From positions 26,209 to 90,208 of the forward strand of contig CAMATL010000002.1 in the NCBI GenBank assembly GCA_945861145.1: a stretch of DNA of 64,000 bases. Reading direction: 5' to 3'. A program made the translations under genes and the position numbers. The first letter of the stretch is position 1, and the number at the start of each line of letters is the position of its first letter. The notes beneath the pieces were generated by a model, which saw nothing but the letters and a program-made list of their open reading frames with translations, was not told the DNA's origin and ran no database searches. The stretch comes from a candidate division TM6 bacterium GW2011_GWF2_37_49 (GTDB taxonomy: Bacteria; Babelota; Babeliae; Babelales; RVW-14). Of this stretch, positions 1 through 9,508 are shown one piece after another.

Positions 1-437
1 AGCATAAGATATGGAATAATCATCCAGCCGATATTAAAGATGTTTACACCATACACAAGCCAAACAAGCAGTGCCCCATAAGGAAGTACAAAAAAATTTT
101 TGCAAATTGAGCTGGTCATAAAAGCGATTATCCACTCGGTTAATTGTAGTGGTGAGCTAAAAAGATTAATAATGCTGCGGTTCCACAGCTCTTCTATAAT
201 GCCAATAGAGATTTCTAAAATGCTTCGTGATACGACTTGCCACAATACCAGGCTTGTTGCGATTGCAATCATAAAATTAGAACTTTGTTCTTGCTGTAAC
301 CATTTAGTTGTGATTCCCCAGAGCGTGATATCTATTACTGGGTAATAAAATAAATCGACGAGGCGCATTACGCTACGCTTGTCAGCATAAAAGTTGCGCA
401 ACATCACAGCATAAATGCGCCGGATACTAATACTCAT
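1..437 (-). CDS. ABC-2 type transporter permease, truncated by window edge
   Basis: Reverse-strand reading frame MSISIRRIYAVMLRNFYADKRSVMRLVDLFYYPVIDITLWG... is hydrophobic and open to the window edge; its ATG overlaps the stop of the upstream ABC ATPase (ATGA). Confidence 0.75.
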   Translation of the reverse strand, partial: MSISIRRIYAVMLRNFYADKRSVMRLVDLFYYPVIDITLWGITTKWLQQEQSSNFMIAIATSLVLWQVVSRSILEISIGIIEELWNRSIINLFSSPLQLTEWIIAFMTSSICKNFFVLPYGALLVWLVYGVNIFNIGWMIIPYLM

Positions 438-1381
438 ATGTTTTCCTTGCTAGGAGATATGCCGGCAATTTGTAGGAAATAATCTTCAAGCGTTGGCTTA
501 TCGATACTGATATTTGTGTAGGTAATTTGACGCGCCGCTAGGTCGATTAGAAGCGTGGCAATTTCATGTTCATCAACAGTAACTGAAAAAATGTTTTCTC
601 TGATACTGAATGATAAATTTTTGCTTTCGGCATAAGTTTTTAAGCCTTCAAAGCCATCTTGTGTGGCAAGGTGTACGTGTGCTTTTGATACAGACGCAGC
701 TAGTTTTTTTGGGCTATCATCTGCAATCAAGCTACCGTCTTTAAGTACAAGTACACGGTCACATAGATAGGCTATCTCATCCATGTTGTGTGAAGTAAAA
801 AACAACGTTAGGTTGCGTTTTTTTTGCTCATCTAAGATGAAGCTGCGGATTTGTGCTGCAATATCTGGATCAAGCGCCGCTGTAGGTTCATCAAGTAATA
901 TAATTTCAGGGTTGTGCAGAAATGCTTTGGCGAGGAGTACGCGCGTTTTTTGGCCAGCAGAAAGATATCCAAATGGACTTCTGCGTTTTTCGTTGAGCTT
1001 GAAAATATTCAAATAATAATCAAGACGTTCTAGGAGTACTGTTTTGGTGAGGCCTTGTAAGTATCCGTGAACCGTAAGGTTTTCTGTAACGCTTAAATGC
1101 TCAGGCATACTGGCATACGTGCTTGCAAAACCAACACGTTCGAGTATGGTGCTGCGATTTTTAAAAAAATCTTGACCGAAATATTGAATTGAGCCGTGGC
1201 TTGGAGCCAGTGTGCCAAGCATCATTTGTATGGTGGTTGTTTTACCGGCACCGTTAGGGCCCAGTAAGCCCAAAATTTCACCACGGTGCAATCCAAAGCT
1301 CACGTTGTTAACAGCTGGCCGTGGTTGATTATTAAAGGTTTTGGAGAGGTTGTTAATCTGTAGGACGAGGTCATTATTCAT
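434..1381 (-). CDS. ABC transporter ATP-binding protein
   Basis: Walker A GPNGAGKTTT, signature LSAGQKTR, Walker B IILLDEP. ORF is open from 1462, but the MNNDLVLQINNLSKTF start at 1381 is more likely; the upstream part is repeat-derived. Confidence 0.9.
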   Translation of the reverse strand: MNNDLVLQINNLSKTFNNQPRPAVNNVSFGLHRGEILGLLGPNGAGKTTTIQMMLGTLAPSHGSIQYFGQDFFKNRSTILERVGFASTYASMPEHLSVTENLTVHGYLQGLTKTVLLERLDYYLNIFKLNEKRRSPFGYLSAGQKTRVLLAKAFLHNPEIILLDEPTAALDPDIAAQIRSFILDEQKKRNLTLFFTSHNMDEIAYLCDRVLVLKDGSLIADDSPKKLAASVSKAHVHLATQDGFEGLKTYAESKNLSFSIRENIFSVTVDEHEIATLLIDLAARQITYTNISIDKPTLEDYFLQIAGISPSKENI

Positions 1382-1704
1382 GTGGTTTCCATGCAACAAA
1401 TTCAACCCAGTTTGTGGTGAGTGTTTTTTGTTTAACAAAAAATGTATCGAACCATGCGACAAAATACGTGTTCAGCAAGCCTAACGATGAGAAGATACAA
1501 TGTAAAGATGGTTTGGTTTTAGTATTGTGCTTCTAAGACAGTTTTTATAGGCTGAAATCAGTATTTTTATTACTGGCTGAATTTTTGCAGAGAAAGATTT
1601 TTTTTATAAAAACTTTGGTAATTGTTGAAAATATGCAATAATTTCTGCCCCTTGCTCATTGTCATTTGATTATAAGAAATTATTTAGTATTAAGGATTGT
1701 TCCT

Positions 1705-2364
1705 ATGAAAAAAATGTATACGGTGCTTTTATTGCTGACCTATCTTGTGGTGATTGATGTAGATGCGATGAACACTAATCGCCAACAAATTGATCCGATG
1801 CGCATCGGATCCCCAAGCAATGGTAAGAATGTTTACCGTTATGCGGGGTATGTATCTGAAGATGATGAATTTTCTTCTGAAGTTGATGATGATGAAAGTG
1901 AGCCAGAGCATGAGCTAGCATCTGATTCTATTCTTCTGCCATTGTTTGAATTGGAATCTGGCCTAGCTGCAAGGCTGGTAATTGATACTGATGATTTAGG
2001 TGTCGATGATAAAGAAGCTGATATGCCTTCACCTAAGCATTCTCCAGAGCCAAAAATTAAAGATCAACGGTATATTAATACAGTCCTAGAATTGGCTCGT
2101 TCTGTTGCAACAGAGGTTAAACGTGTAGCGAGTTTTGATCCTCAATTTAAGATTGCTTATGCTCGAGAATTAAGACTCTTGATTGAACAGTCGATAATTG
2201 CTGGAGCTAGTTGCAAAAAATATAATTGTAAAACGCGTATAGATGCAGTTGACTATGTTCTTCGGTTGAGAGTCTACTTGCAAAAAGCTTTAGCCAAAAG
2301 AGCTGATCGTATTAAAGGTAAATCCATAAGCCCTTATGGAAGAGGCGCTCTTTTTAATAAATAA
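1705..2364 (+). CDS. hypothetical secreted protein
   Basis: ORF 1666..2364; internal start MKKMYTVLLLLTYLVVIDVDA gives a plausible signal peptide; acidic low-complexity region follows. Confidence 0.6.
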   Translation: MKKMYTVLLLLTYLVVIDVDAMNTNRQQIDPMRIGSPSNGKNVYRYAGYVSEDDEFSSEVDDDESEPEHELASDSILLPLFELESGLAARLVIDTDDLGVDDKEADMPSPKHSPEPKIKDQRYINTVLELARSVATEVKRVASFDPQFKIAYARELRLLIEQSIIAGASCKKYNCKTRIDAVDYVLRLRVYLQKALAKRADRIKGKSISPYGRGALFNK

Positions 2365-2421
2365 AACTCCAATTCTAAAGCGCAATCTCAATTGGTGTTT
2401 TCAAAAAAGATATGAAATGAA

Positions 2422-2455
2422 AAAGGCTCCTGGCAAAAACGGGAGCCTTTTTTTT
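2422..2455. terminator. intrinsic terminator between convergent genes
   Basis: aaaggctcc-tggcaaaaacg-ggagccttttttttt hairpin plus T tract. Confidence 0.8.
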
Positions 2456-2464
2456 CGAAATTAA

Positions 2465-4234
2465 TTAGATTGCGATATCAATCCCTTGTAGTTCAATACT
2501 AACGCGCTCTTGCCATTCATTGGTAGTGACATGGGCTGCAAGCGCAAATGGCTTGTCTTCCATTTCATACAATAAACGATACAGCTCAGGGCGGTTGAAA
2601 AATACGAGCGGCTTGATGACGCCATCGGCAAACACTGTTGTTTTGACATGTTTATCTTTGAGTAGCTGTGGTTTTTTGAGCTGGCTTACCCGTTTGATCA
2701 AAAATGCTGGCTGAGGGTTGCGATTACCAAACGGTTCTAAATTAGCCAAATCATGCATGAGCGCTCCATTCATATCGCCTAGCTCAAGCGTGGCATCAAG
2801 CGAGACTTTGGCTTGCAGGTCAAATGGATCAACTTGAGCAGCGATGAGCGATTCAATACGATCTTTAAGTTCAGGGACATCTTTTTCGCGTAATTTGAGT
2901 CCTGCGGCAAATGAGTGACCACCAAAGCTGAGCAATAAATCTTTGCAGGCTACAAGTGCATTAAAAATATCAAATTCAGGAATCGAACGACAAGAGCCTT
3001 TGACGATGCCATTTTTCTTATCAAGATGAAACAAAATTGTTGGGCGACCGAATTGATGCATAAGCTTGCCAGCTACCAGTCCTATCACACCAGCTGGCCA
3101 AGCATGATGAGCTGCAATGATCATGCGGTCGCGGTCTAGATTGATTTGCTTATTCATGATCGACATCTCAATCTCTTCAAAGATTGCGCGGTCGATTTTT
3201 TTGCGCTCTTCGTTCATTGATTTTAAAAGCCCGCCAACACGGTCCACATCAGCCTTGTCCGAGCTAACTAAAAATTTTACTGCTTCACGAGCATCATCTA
3301 ATCGTCCAAGCGCATTGATCTGTGGTGCGATCATGAAGCCGAGATCAAGTGAAGTTATTTGGCTGCGGGTTAAGTTATTGTTTGCTGCCATCACTGCCAG
3401 CGAGTAGCTGTGCTGTAGGTTAATGGAGCGTAGCCCTTCGCGAACCAAGTAACGATTTTCGCCGATCAGTGGTACAACGTCGGCGATAGTGCCGAGCGTG
3501 ACCATCTCTAAAACTTTTTCAGGCAATGTCTTACCGAGCATTTCGTAGACTAAGCCCATGAGCTTGAAGGCGACACCCACGCCAGCAAAATATTTGTAGG
3601 GGTAGGCGCAATCATCTTGGTTAGGGTTAACAATTGCCAATGCTTTTGGCAGGGTGCCGTGAGGGCGATGGTGATCGGTGATAATTAAATCAATGCCGAG
3701 GCGAGCTGCTTCATCAGCTGCTTCGTGAGCAGAGATGCCGTTATCCACCGTGATTATGAGGCTGTATTTGTTGTCAGCGGCGCGTTTGACTGTTTGAGCT
3801 GAGAGGCCATAGCCGTCGCGTGCTCGGTTGGGCAAGAAATAATTTACCAGCCCGCCAAGCGGCCAGAGTGCCATGAGCATGACCGATGATGAGGTCACGC
3901 CGTCAACGTCGTAGTCGCCAGCAATTAAGATTTTTTCTTTATTATTTATCGCCTTAATAATGCGTTCAGCTGCAATCACTGCATCTTTGAGTAAGCGGGG
4001 ATCATGCACTTCGCGTTCTTTGAGCGAGAATAAAAAATTAGTGATTGCTCCGGCATCGCGATAGCCGCGGTTGTAGAGGATCTCTGCGATAGGCTGCGAG
4101 ATGCTGTGTGCTGCGCTGATTTCAACAATCGCGCCTCGATCGCTTGGTGGGAGCTTCCACAAAAATTTTTCACCCCGATGATAAGAGGTGTTTGGTGTTG
4201 TTTCTTTGGCGTAGGTGGGAGTGATGAGCATCAA
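2465..4234 (-). CDS. recJ: single-stranded-DNA-specific exonuclease RecJ
   Basis: DHH-family motifs GDYDVDGVTSSSVM, VDNGISA, ITDHHRPHG; about 589 aa. Confidence 0.93.
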   Translation of the reverse strand: MMLITPTYAKETTPNTSYHRGEKFLWKLPPSDRGAIVEISAAHSISQPIAEILYNRGYRDAGAITNFLFSLKEREVHDPRLLKDAVIAAERIIKAINNKEKILIAGDYDVDGVTSSSVMLMALWPLGGLVNYFLPNRARDGYGLSAQTVKRAADNKYSLIITVDNGISAHEAADEAARLGIDLIITDHHRPHGTLPKALAIVNPNQDDCAYPYKYFAGVGVAFKLMGLVYEMLGKTLPEKVLEMVTLGTIADVVPLIGENRYLVREGLRSINLQHSYSLAVMAANNNLTRSQITSLDLGFMIAPQINALGRLDDAREAVKFLVSSDKADVDRVGGLLKSMNEERKKIDRAIFEEIEMSIMNKQINLDRDRMIIAAHHAWPAGVIGLVAGKLMHQFGRPTILFHLDKKNGIVKGSCRSIPEFDIFNALVACKDLLLSFGGHSFAAGLKLREKDVPELKDRIESLIAAQVDPFDLQAKVSLDATLELGDMNGALMHDLANLEPFGNRNPQPAFLIKRVSQLKKPQLLKDKHVKTTVFADGVIKPLVFFNRPELYRLLYEMEDKPFALAAHVTTNEWQERVSIELQGIDIAI

Positions 4235-4428
4235 TTATCCTTGGCTGATTGGAGAATATGCGAAGGATAATTGTACCCTCTTGGGTAAGAGGGGTCCAGG
4301 GTTAGTTTTTCAAAAAGACTATTTTTAAGTCAAATTTGTCATTTTTTAAATTCAAAGTTGACGCATATGTTGGAGGTGTGTATAATTACAATCCGTCAAA
4401 AATTTAAATAAATACAAATTGGATTAAA

Positions 4429-6174
4429 ATGTCAAAGATTTTAAAAATTCTGATATTTGCTTTGGTTTTTGTTCAGACTTGCTCGTATAGCATGGATAGT
4501 TTTTCTGCTGCGAATAGTTGTTTTTCACCCGAAAGACCATCTTTAGTCTCTAGAGTTCCAAATAGCGCGGATCGACAAGCCGTTCATGTCATGGCTGTTT
4601 TTTTAATTGGAGCTGCTGGTAATGTTGATCAAGAAAAGTTTTCATCTCCTCAAAAAAAATCTTGCTTGGAATCTTTGGAATCTATAGCCACTATCTCTTC
4701 ACCCTTAGGTAGAACAATCGCTGCTCTTAATCCTTCTTCAGCAGAAAAAATAATAGTAAGGGCGCAAGGAGTGGTGGCTGGTGAAAAAGGCCATCTCAAG
4801 AGACCACGCAGTGAAGGGTTATTTTTGTCGTTGCTCCCATCGCCTACTGGTGTTGCTTCAGCCGTCTTAGATGGCGGTTTCTCAGAATCTGAAGCTTTAC
4901 CGATTAAAGACTTAGCCTCATTTTTTGGGCGCCATAGAGAATTAGCACTGTCGCTGGTAGGGGAGGTTGTTGGGCTACACCCTTCATCAAAATCTCCAAC
5001 AGGTAAGAAAAATTCAGGTAGAGAATTATTGGGACCTATCACAGACCATATCCTAAGATTAGCTACGATTTTAGTTTCAAGTGATGGGCAACCTCACAGT
5101 AGTGCTGCTTTTGGTAATTTAATTGGTCAAGTGATGGGAGAAGATGGCACTCTTTGTAGAATTATTGTAGGCCTAGGGCTTGTAGAATGTTTAACACTTG
5201 CCGATTTCAATGAGCCTGAGTTTGAAGTATTAGGCAAAATGAAGTTTAATAACTTAAAAAGAGATTTGCCCCTGTATTGGAATATCCTTGCACATAAGTA
5301 TCTGTCAACCACCAGGCATAGCATTATTCCTGCACCGCAACAAATTATTTACCAGCTTATGCATTATTTTAAAGCCCTATCTTCGAGTTCAAGCTGTAGG
5401 GCTATAGATATAGATGGGTCTAGAATATGTAGTAGCCTTATTCTTGAAATATTGCGTGATGGGATTTATTCTGGCTGTGTAGAAGATAAAAAAGTTAGTG
5501 GGAAATCACGTGATTTATGCAGCGCTACTGATATTGCTGTGGGAGCAATTTCTTCTTCTGGAGCTGGGGAATTCGTAGAGCAATATTATGGTGAGGCATT
5601 AAAAGCATCTTGGCAGAAATGCTTTAGAGATTCTCATGCTGATCAAAATTTCCCTTTTGAAAGAAAAAGCCCGTCAGCAATGCTAGCATACACATTGATT
5701 ATGCAGATGCTGACAGAAGAAGAATTCACTGATTTAACGTATGAAGAATCAGGTCATCAATCGTTAGCCATCACAGCGAAGAGAGCTGGGGCATTTTCAA
5801 AGGGAGATCCTTATTATTTTATCCGCTTTAATAGTACTGCTAAGCCTGGAGATGGGCATCCTAATTTAGGTCAAATTATTATAAATATTGAATATATTTG
5901 TGGCGATCAGAAGCTAAATGGGCATCTTGGTATTGTTGACCCGCGAGATATGGCTGCTGTTTTTGCAGAAATAAAGAGGGAAATTACTCAAGTAGAGCCA
6001 AACAGTGCTAAAAAGAGATCAGGAGCATCTTTCAGTGCCGCTTGCGGCGGCGGCGACGATGAAGGCTCTGGATTCTGCTGCAGTGGTGGGTTTTTTGGCG
6101 GCGGCGACGATTATGAAGCCGATGGATTATGCTTATTAACTCGTAAGTTTTTTGGCGGCGACGACCTCATCTAA
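4429..6174 (+). CDS. hypothetical secreted protein with Gly/Asp-rich repeated C-terminus
   Basis: Signal-like N-terminus MSKILKILIFALVFVQTCSYS; C-terminal GGGDDEG / FFGGGDDYE / FFGGDDLI repeats. Confidence 0.7.
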   Translation: MSKILKILIFALVFVQTCSYSMDSFSAANSCFSPERPSLVSRVPNSADRQAVHVMAVFLIGAAGNVDQEKFSSPQKKSCLESLESIATISSPLGRTIAALNPSSAEKIIVRAQGVVAGEKGHLKRPRSEGLFLSLLPSPTGVASAVLDGGFSESEALPIKDLASFFGRHRELALSLVGEVVGLHPSSKSPTGKKNSGRELLGPITDHILRLATILVSSDGQPHSSAAFGNLIGQVMGEDGTLCRIIVGLGLVECLTLADFNEPEFEVLGKMKFNNLKRDLPLYWNILAHKYLSTTRHSIIPAPQQIIYQLMHYFKALSSSSSCRAIDIDGSRICSSLILEILRDGIYSGCVEDKKVSGKSRDLCSATDIAVGAISSSGAGEFVEQYYGEALKASWQKCFRDSHADQNFPFERKSPSAMLAYTLIMQMLTEEEFTDLTYEESGHQSLAITAKRAGAFSKGDPYYFIRFNSTAKPGDGHPNLGQIIINIEYICGDQKLNGHLGIVDPRDMAAVFAEIKREITQVEPNSAKKRSGASFSAACGGGDDEGSGFCCSGGFFGGGDDYEADGLCLLTRKFFGGDDLI

Positions 6175-6183
6175 GTAAAAAAT

Positions 6184-6230
6184 AAAAAAAGCGCTCCCAT
6201 GGATTTAAATCCGTGGGAGCGCTTTTTTTT
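6184..6230. terminator. bidirectional intrinsic terminator
   Basis: aaaaaaagcgctccca...tgggagcgctttttttt between convergent genes. Confidence 0.85.
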
Positions 6231-6242
6231 ATATCGTAGCAA

Positions 6243-7784
6243 TTATTGTGGCTTAGCAATCTTGAGTGTTGGAAACAAAATCACATCTTTGATCGTGCTC
6301 GTGTTTGTGATCAGCATGATCAAGCGATCGATACCGATGCCCACGCCAACCGTCGGCGGGAGGCCATACTCAAGAGCTTTAACAAAATCAGCATCAAAAT
6401 AATGAGCTTCATCATCACCAGCAGTGCGAGCGCTTGCTTGTTGTTGGAAGCGTTGAGCCTGATCGATTGGATCATTAAGCTCAGTGAATAAATTTGCAAA
6501 TTCCATACCAACGACGAAAAGCTCTGCGCGAGCGGTTAGCTCAGGATTATTTGGATCTTTTTTAGCCAATGGTGAAACCTCAAGCGGGTAGCCGGTAATA
6601 AAGATTGGTTGTACGATTTTACCTTCAACCAGTTCTTCAAACAGACCAAACAGTTTCATGCCGTAGCCAGGCTTGCCAGGCAGGGTGACATTGTGCTTTT
6701 TCATTGTAGCATCGATAGCGGCTGGTGTGATTTCACTCGCAGCTAGGCCGCCGATTTCGATGAGTGACTGTTCGACCGTGAGGCGCTTGAAGGGCGTTTC
6801 TACGCTGATAGTTTTTTCTTGAAATTCAAACGAGGTAGAGCCATGAGCTGCAACCACCGTTGATTTAATAAGTTCTTCTACGAGCGCCATACCATCATTG
6901 TAGTCGCCATGAGCCATATAAAACTCAAGCATGGTAAATTCAGGGTTGTGGCGAGTAGAGACCCCTTCGTTACGGAAATTGCGGTTAATTTCAAAGACGC
7001 GCTCAAAGCCGCCAACAACCAAGCGCTTTAGGTAAAGCTCAGGCGCGATGCGTAGATAAAGATCCATGTCGTATGCGTTGTGGTGCGTTACAAACGGACG
7101 AGCTGCAGCACCGCCAGGGATGGCATGAAGCATAGGTGTTTCAACTTCCATAAAATCTTTGGCTTGTAAGAAGTTGCGGATGCTTTGGACGATGGTGGAG
7201 CGCTTTTTAAATTTTTCACGAGCTTCAGGGTTGCTGATCAAATCAAGATGGCGTTGGCGGTAACGTTGTTCAACGTCAGCTAAGCCATGATGTTTTTCTG
7301 GGAGTGGGTGGAGGCACTTGCTGAGCATGGTCAGCTCTTGTACATCGAGCGTTACTTCCCCTTTTTTGGTGGTAAAGAGAACGCCTCGAGCAAATACTTG
7401 GTCACCAACGTCTGTGTATTTTTTAAAGTTGGCAAATGTGTCTTCACCAAGCGCATCTTTTTTGATGTAGAGCTGGATCTGACCACTGCGGTCTTGCAGG
7501 TGAGCAAAAAAAGTCTTGCCATGGTCGCGCAAGGACATGAGGCGGCCGGCAATGGAGTACTCGACCGTGACATCAGCCGATTTTGCAAAGCTTTCTAGAG
7601 CTTGCGCAGCCGTTGATGAAACCGGTTTGAACTCTGGCCAAGGCTGGATGCCTTCTTTTTGCATGTCGGCTACTTTTTGTAGGCGTACGGCATGTTCGGT
7701 CGCACTGGTCGCACCAGTCGCACTGGTCGCACCAGCTGACTCATCGAGGATAGGGGCAACTAAAACATCTGGCTTGGTATTCAT
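6243..7784 (-). CDS. lysS: lysyl-tRNA synthetase (class II)
   Basis: Class II motifs FRNEGVSTRHNPEFTMLEFYMAHGDY and GVGIGIDRLIMLIT; OB-fold N-terminal domain. Confidence 0.95.
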   Translation of the reverse strand: MNTKPDVLVAPILDESAGATSATGATSATEHAVRLQKVADMQKEGIQPWPEFKPVSSTAAQALESFAKSADVTVEYSIAGRLMSLRDHGKTFFAHLQDRSGQIQLYIKKDALGEDTFANFKKYTDVGDQVFARGVLFTTKKGEVTLDVQELTMLSKCLHPLPEKHHGLADVEQRYRQRHLDLISNPEAREKFKKRSTIVQSIRNFLQAKDFMEVETPMLHAIPGGAAARPFVTHHNAYDMDLYLRIAPELYLKRLVVGGFERVFEINRNFRNEGVSTRHNPEFTMLEFYMAHGDYNDGMALVEELIKSTVVAAHGSTSFEFQEKTISVETPFKRLTVEQSLIEIGGLAASEITPAAIDATMKKHNVTLPGKPGYGMKLFGLFEELVEGKIVQPIFITGYPLEVSPLAKKDPNNPELTARAELFVVGMEFANLFTELNDPIDQAQRFQQQASARTAGDDEAHYFDADFVKALEYGLPPTVGVGIGIDRLIMLITNTSTIKDVILFPTLKIAKPQ

Positions 7785-7908
7785 CGGGTAGACCTTCTGC
7801 TTTGCAAAAACTTAAGCTATAACTCGAGAAAATAGACCAGGAGAGTATACCCAGGTTGGTTTGTGTTGACAAATTTTGATTGGGGCGAGGGGGAAGGATA
7901 AGGTTTAT

Positions 7909-8205
7909 TTAAGCATTTGGTTTTTCTTTAGGCAATAAATAAACATATTCATTCGTACAGCTCATCTGCAAATCTTCACGAATAATTTTTTCCCGTTCAA
8001 AGCGGTTGGATTGCAGCGCAATGGTTTTTGTCTGCAGGTTTGCAACTTCAGCTACGAGGGAATTTACTCGTGCTTGCTCTATGGCGTTTTCTTTTGCAAG
8101 GCCTCGTTGGTGGAGTAACCCTTTAGGATTGGTATAAAGATGATATATGTACCAGCCACCCAATCCTGCGAGGAGGCCTAGTTTTATCCAGCTTTTTAGA
8201 TTCAT
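7909..8205 (-). CDS. septum formation initiator family protein (FtsB/DivIC-like)
   Basis: 98 aa, N-terminal TM helix followed by short coiled coil with EKIIREDLQM region. Confidence 0.55.
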   Translation of the reverse strand: MNLKSWIKLGLLAGLGGWYIYHLYTNPKGLLHQRGLAKENAIEQARVNSLVAEVANLQTKTIALQSNRFEREKIIREDLQMSCTNEYVYLLPKEKPNA

Positions 8206-8227
8206 GCGTTACTCCAAATTTTTACAA

Positions 8228-8477
8228 GGAGTTCATGGATTCGATACATTTTGCGCAGGAAAAAAGCGCAAAACACTCACCACGAACGGAATTTTAAATA
8301 AATTTTTTAATGGTTCATAATCGAAAATTTCATGTAATTCATTTAATTCATTACACATTTGCCTGAGTTGAACTAGTGACAAGTTAAATTCAATTGCTTG
8401 TTTCAACTATAACTCCGTTCGTGGTGAGTGTTTTGCGGAACATAGTGCAGCAAAATGTATCGAATCCATGAACTCAC
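8228..8477. repeat. composite inverted-repeat element made of two opposed hairpin repeat copies
   Basis: ggagttcatggattcgatacattttgc...gcaaaacactcaccacgaacgga on the left; its inverted counterpart tccgttcgtggtgagtgttttgc...gcaaaatgtatcgaatccatgaactc on the right. Confidence 0.85.
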
Positions 8478-8491
8478 CTTTCCAGGAATGT

Positions 8492-9382
8492 TTACTCTTT
8501 AGCTATGTCGCGGTGGTGTACCAGGATATTGGCATTTGGCAAGCTTGTGTTCCCCAGTTTTTCAACAAAAGAAACGGATCGATGTTTGCCGCCGGTACAG
8601 CCGATTGCTATGGTTACAAAGTATCGGCCCTCTTCGTAATATTTTTCAAGGGTTGTGCTGATGAATTGGAAAAGTAGCTGCCAGTAGCTGATAGCTTCTG
8701 CCTTAGAGAAAACATATTCCTGCACCACAGCCTCTTTGCCGGTGAGTAGCTTAAGCTCAGGGATAAAATAGGGGTTGGGCAAAAAGCGAACATCAAATAC
8801 CAAATTGCTATCTTGTGGTAGCCCATACTTAAACCCAAATGAAACAAGATTAACGAGCATCTTGCGGTGATGTTGCGTGGCAAATGCTTGCCGTACCCAG
8901 TTGCGTAGCTCATGAACATTGAAAATATCAGTGTCTAGGGTGATGTCTGCAATTTGCATAATCGGTTCTAGAAGATGCATCTCTTCGCGAATCGCTTCGA
9001 TCAAGTGAGTTTTTTCATCAAGTAATGGATGGTTGCGCCGTGTTTCTTGAAACCGTTTAATCAAGGTTTCTTCACTAGCCTTAAGAAACATAATTTTAAG
9101 CTGATGAAAAGGGCCTGCTTGCTTGAGCTTGGCAACCTCTTCAAGAAAGTGTTGTAGGTATTGTTGGCCGCGAGCATCGATACCGAGTGCTACCTTAAGC
9201 GTGTGTGGTCGTGTTTGCAGCACTAAATTAAGAAAAGTGAAAATCAAAGGTACTGGCAAATTATCGACACAATAAAACCCCGAGTCTTCAAGTGTGCGCA
9301 TGACGCTTGTCTTGCCGGCACCTGAAAGGCCCGTAACGATAAGGATCAAAAATTCTTGGTCTGGAGCTGAGGTATGATTCAT
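8492..9382 (-). CDS. rapZ: RNase adapter protein RapZ / YvcJ family nucleotide-binding protein
   Basis: P-loop GLSGAGKTSVMRTLEDSGFYCVDNLPV; C-terminal GCTGGKHRSV typical of the family. Confidence 0.93.
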   Translation of the reverse strand: MNHTSAPDQEFLILIVTGLSGAGKTSVMRTLEDSGFYCVDNLPVPLIFTFLNLVLQTRPHTLKVALGIDARGQQYLQHFLEEVAKLKQAGPFHQLKIMFLKASEETLIKRFQETRRNHPLLDEKTHLIEAIREEMHLLEPIMQIADITLDTDIFNVHELRNWVRQAFATQHHRKMLVNLVSFGFKYGLPQDSNLVFDVRFLPNPYFIPELKLLTGKEAVVQEYVFSKAEAISYWQLLFQFISTTLEKYYEEGRYFVTIAIGCTGGKHRSVSFVEKLGNTSLPNANILVHHRDIAKE

Positions 9383-9508
9383 ATGGCCACCGGCATTGGT
9401 CTATGTTTTTCAATGTTTTTTACAGCACTGGTGTTAACGACGTAGGGCATGATAGTGTAATGACTTATAATAAGTAAGCAAAAATAATCTAAAAAAAAGG
9501 AGCCTGGT

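Noticed and set aside
783-1016. Plus-strand ORF opposite the ABC ATPase (and similar antisense ORFs such as 3117..3407, 7516..7791, 9880..10179, 42258..42755, 62187..62663)
   Set aside because: They lie antisense to well-supported conserved genes and show no family motifs; treated as chance ORFs.
8228-8477. Possible CRISPR array or leader
   Set aside because: Copies are inverted rather than direct, with one spacer only and no cas genes in the window.
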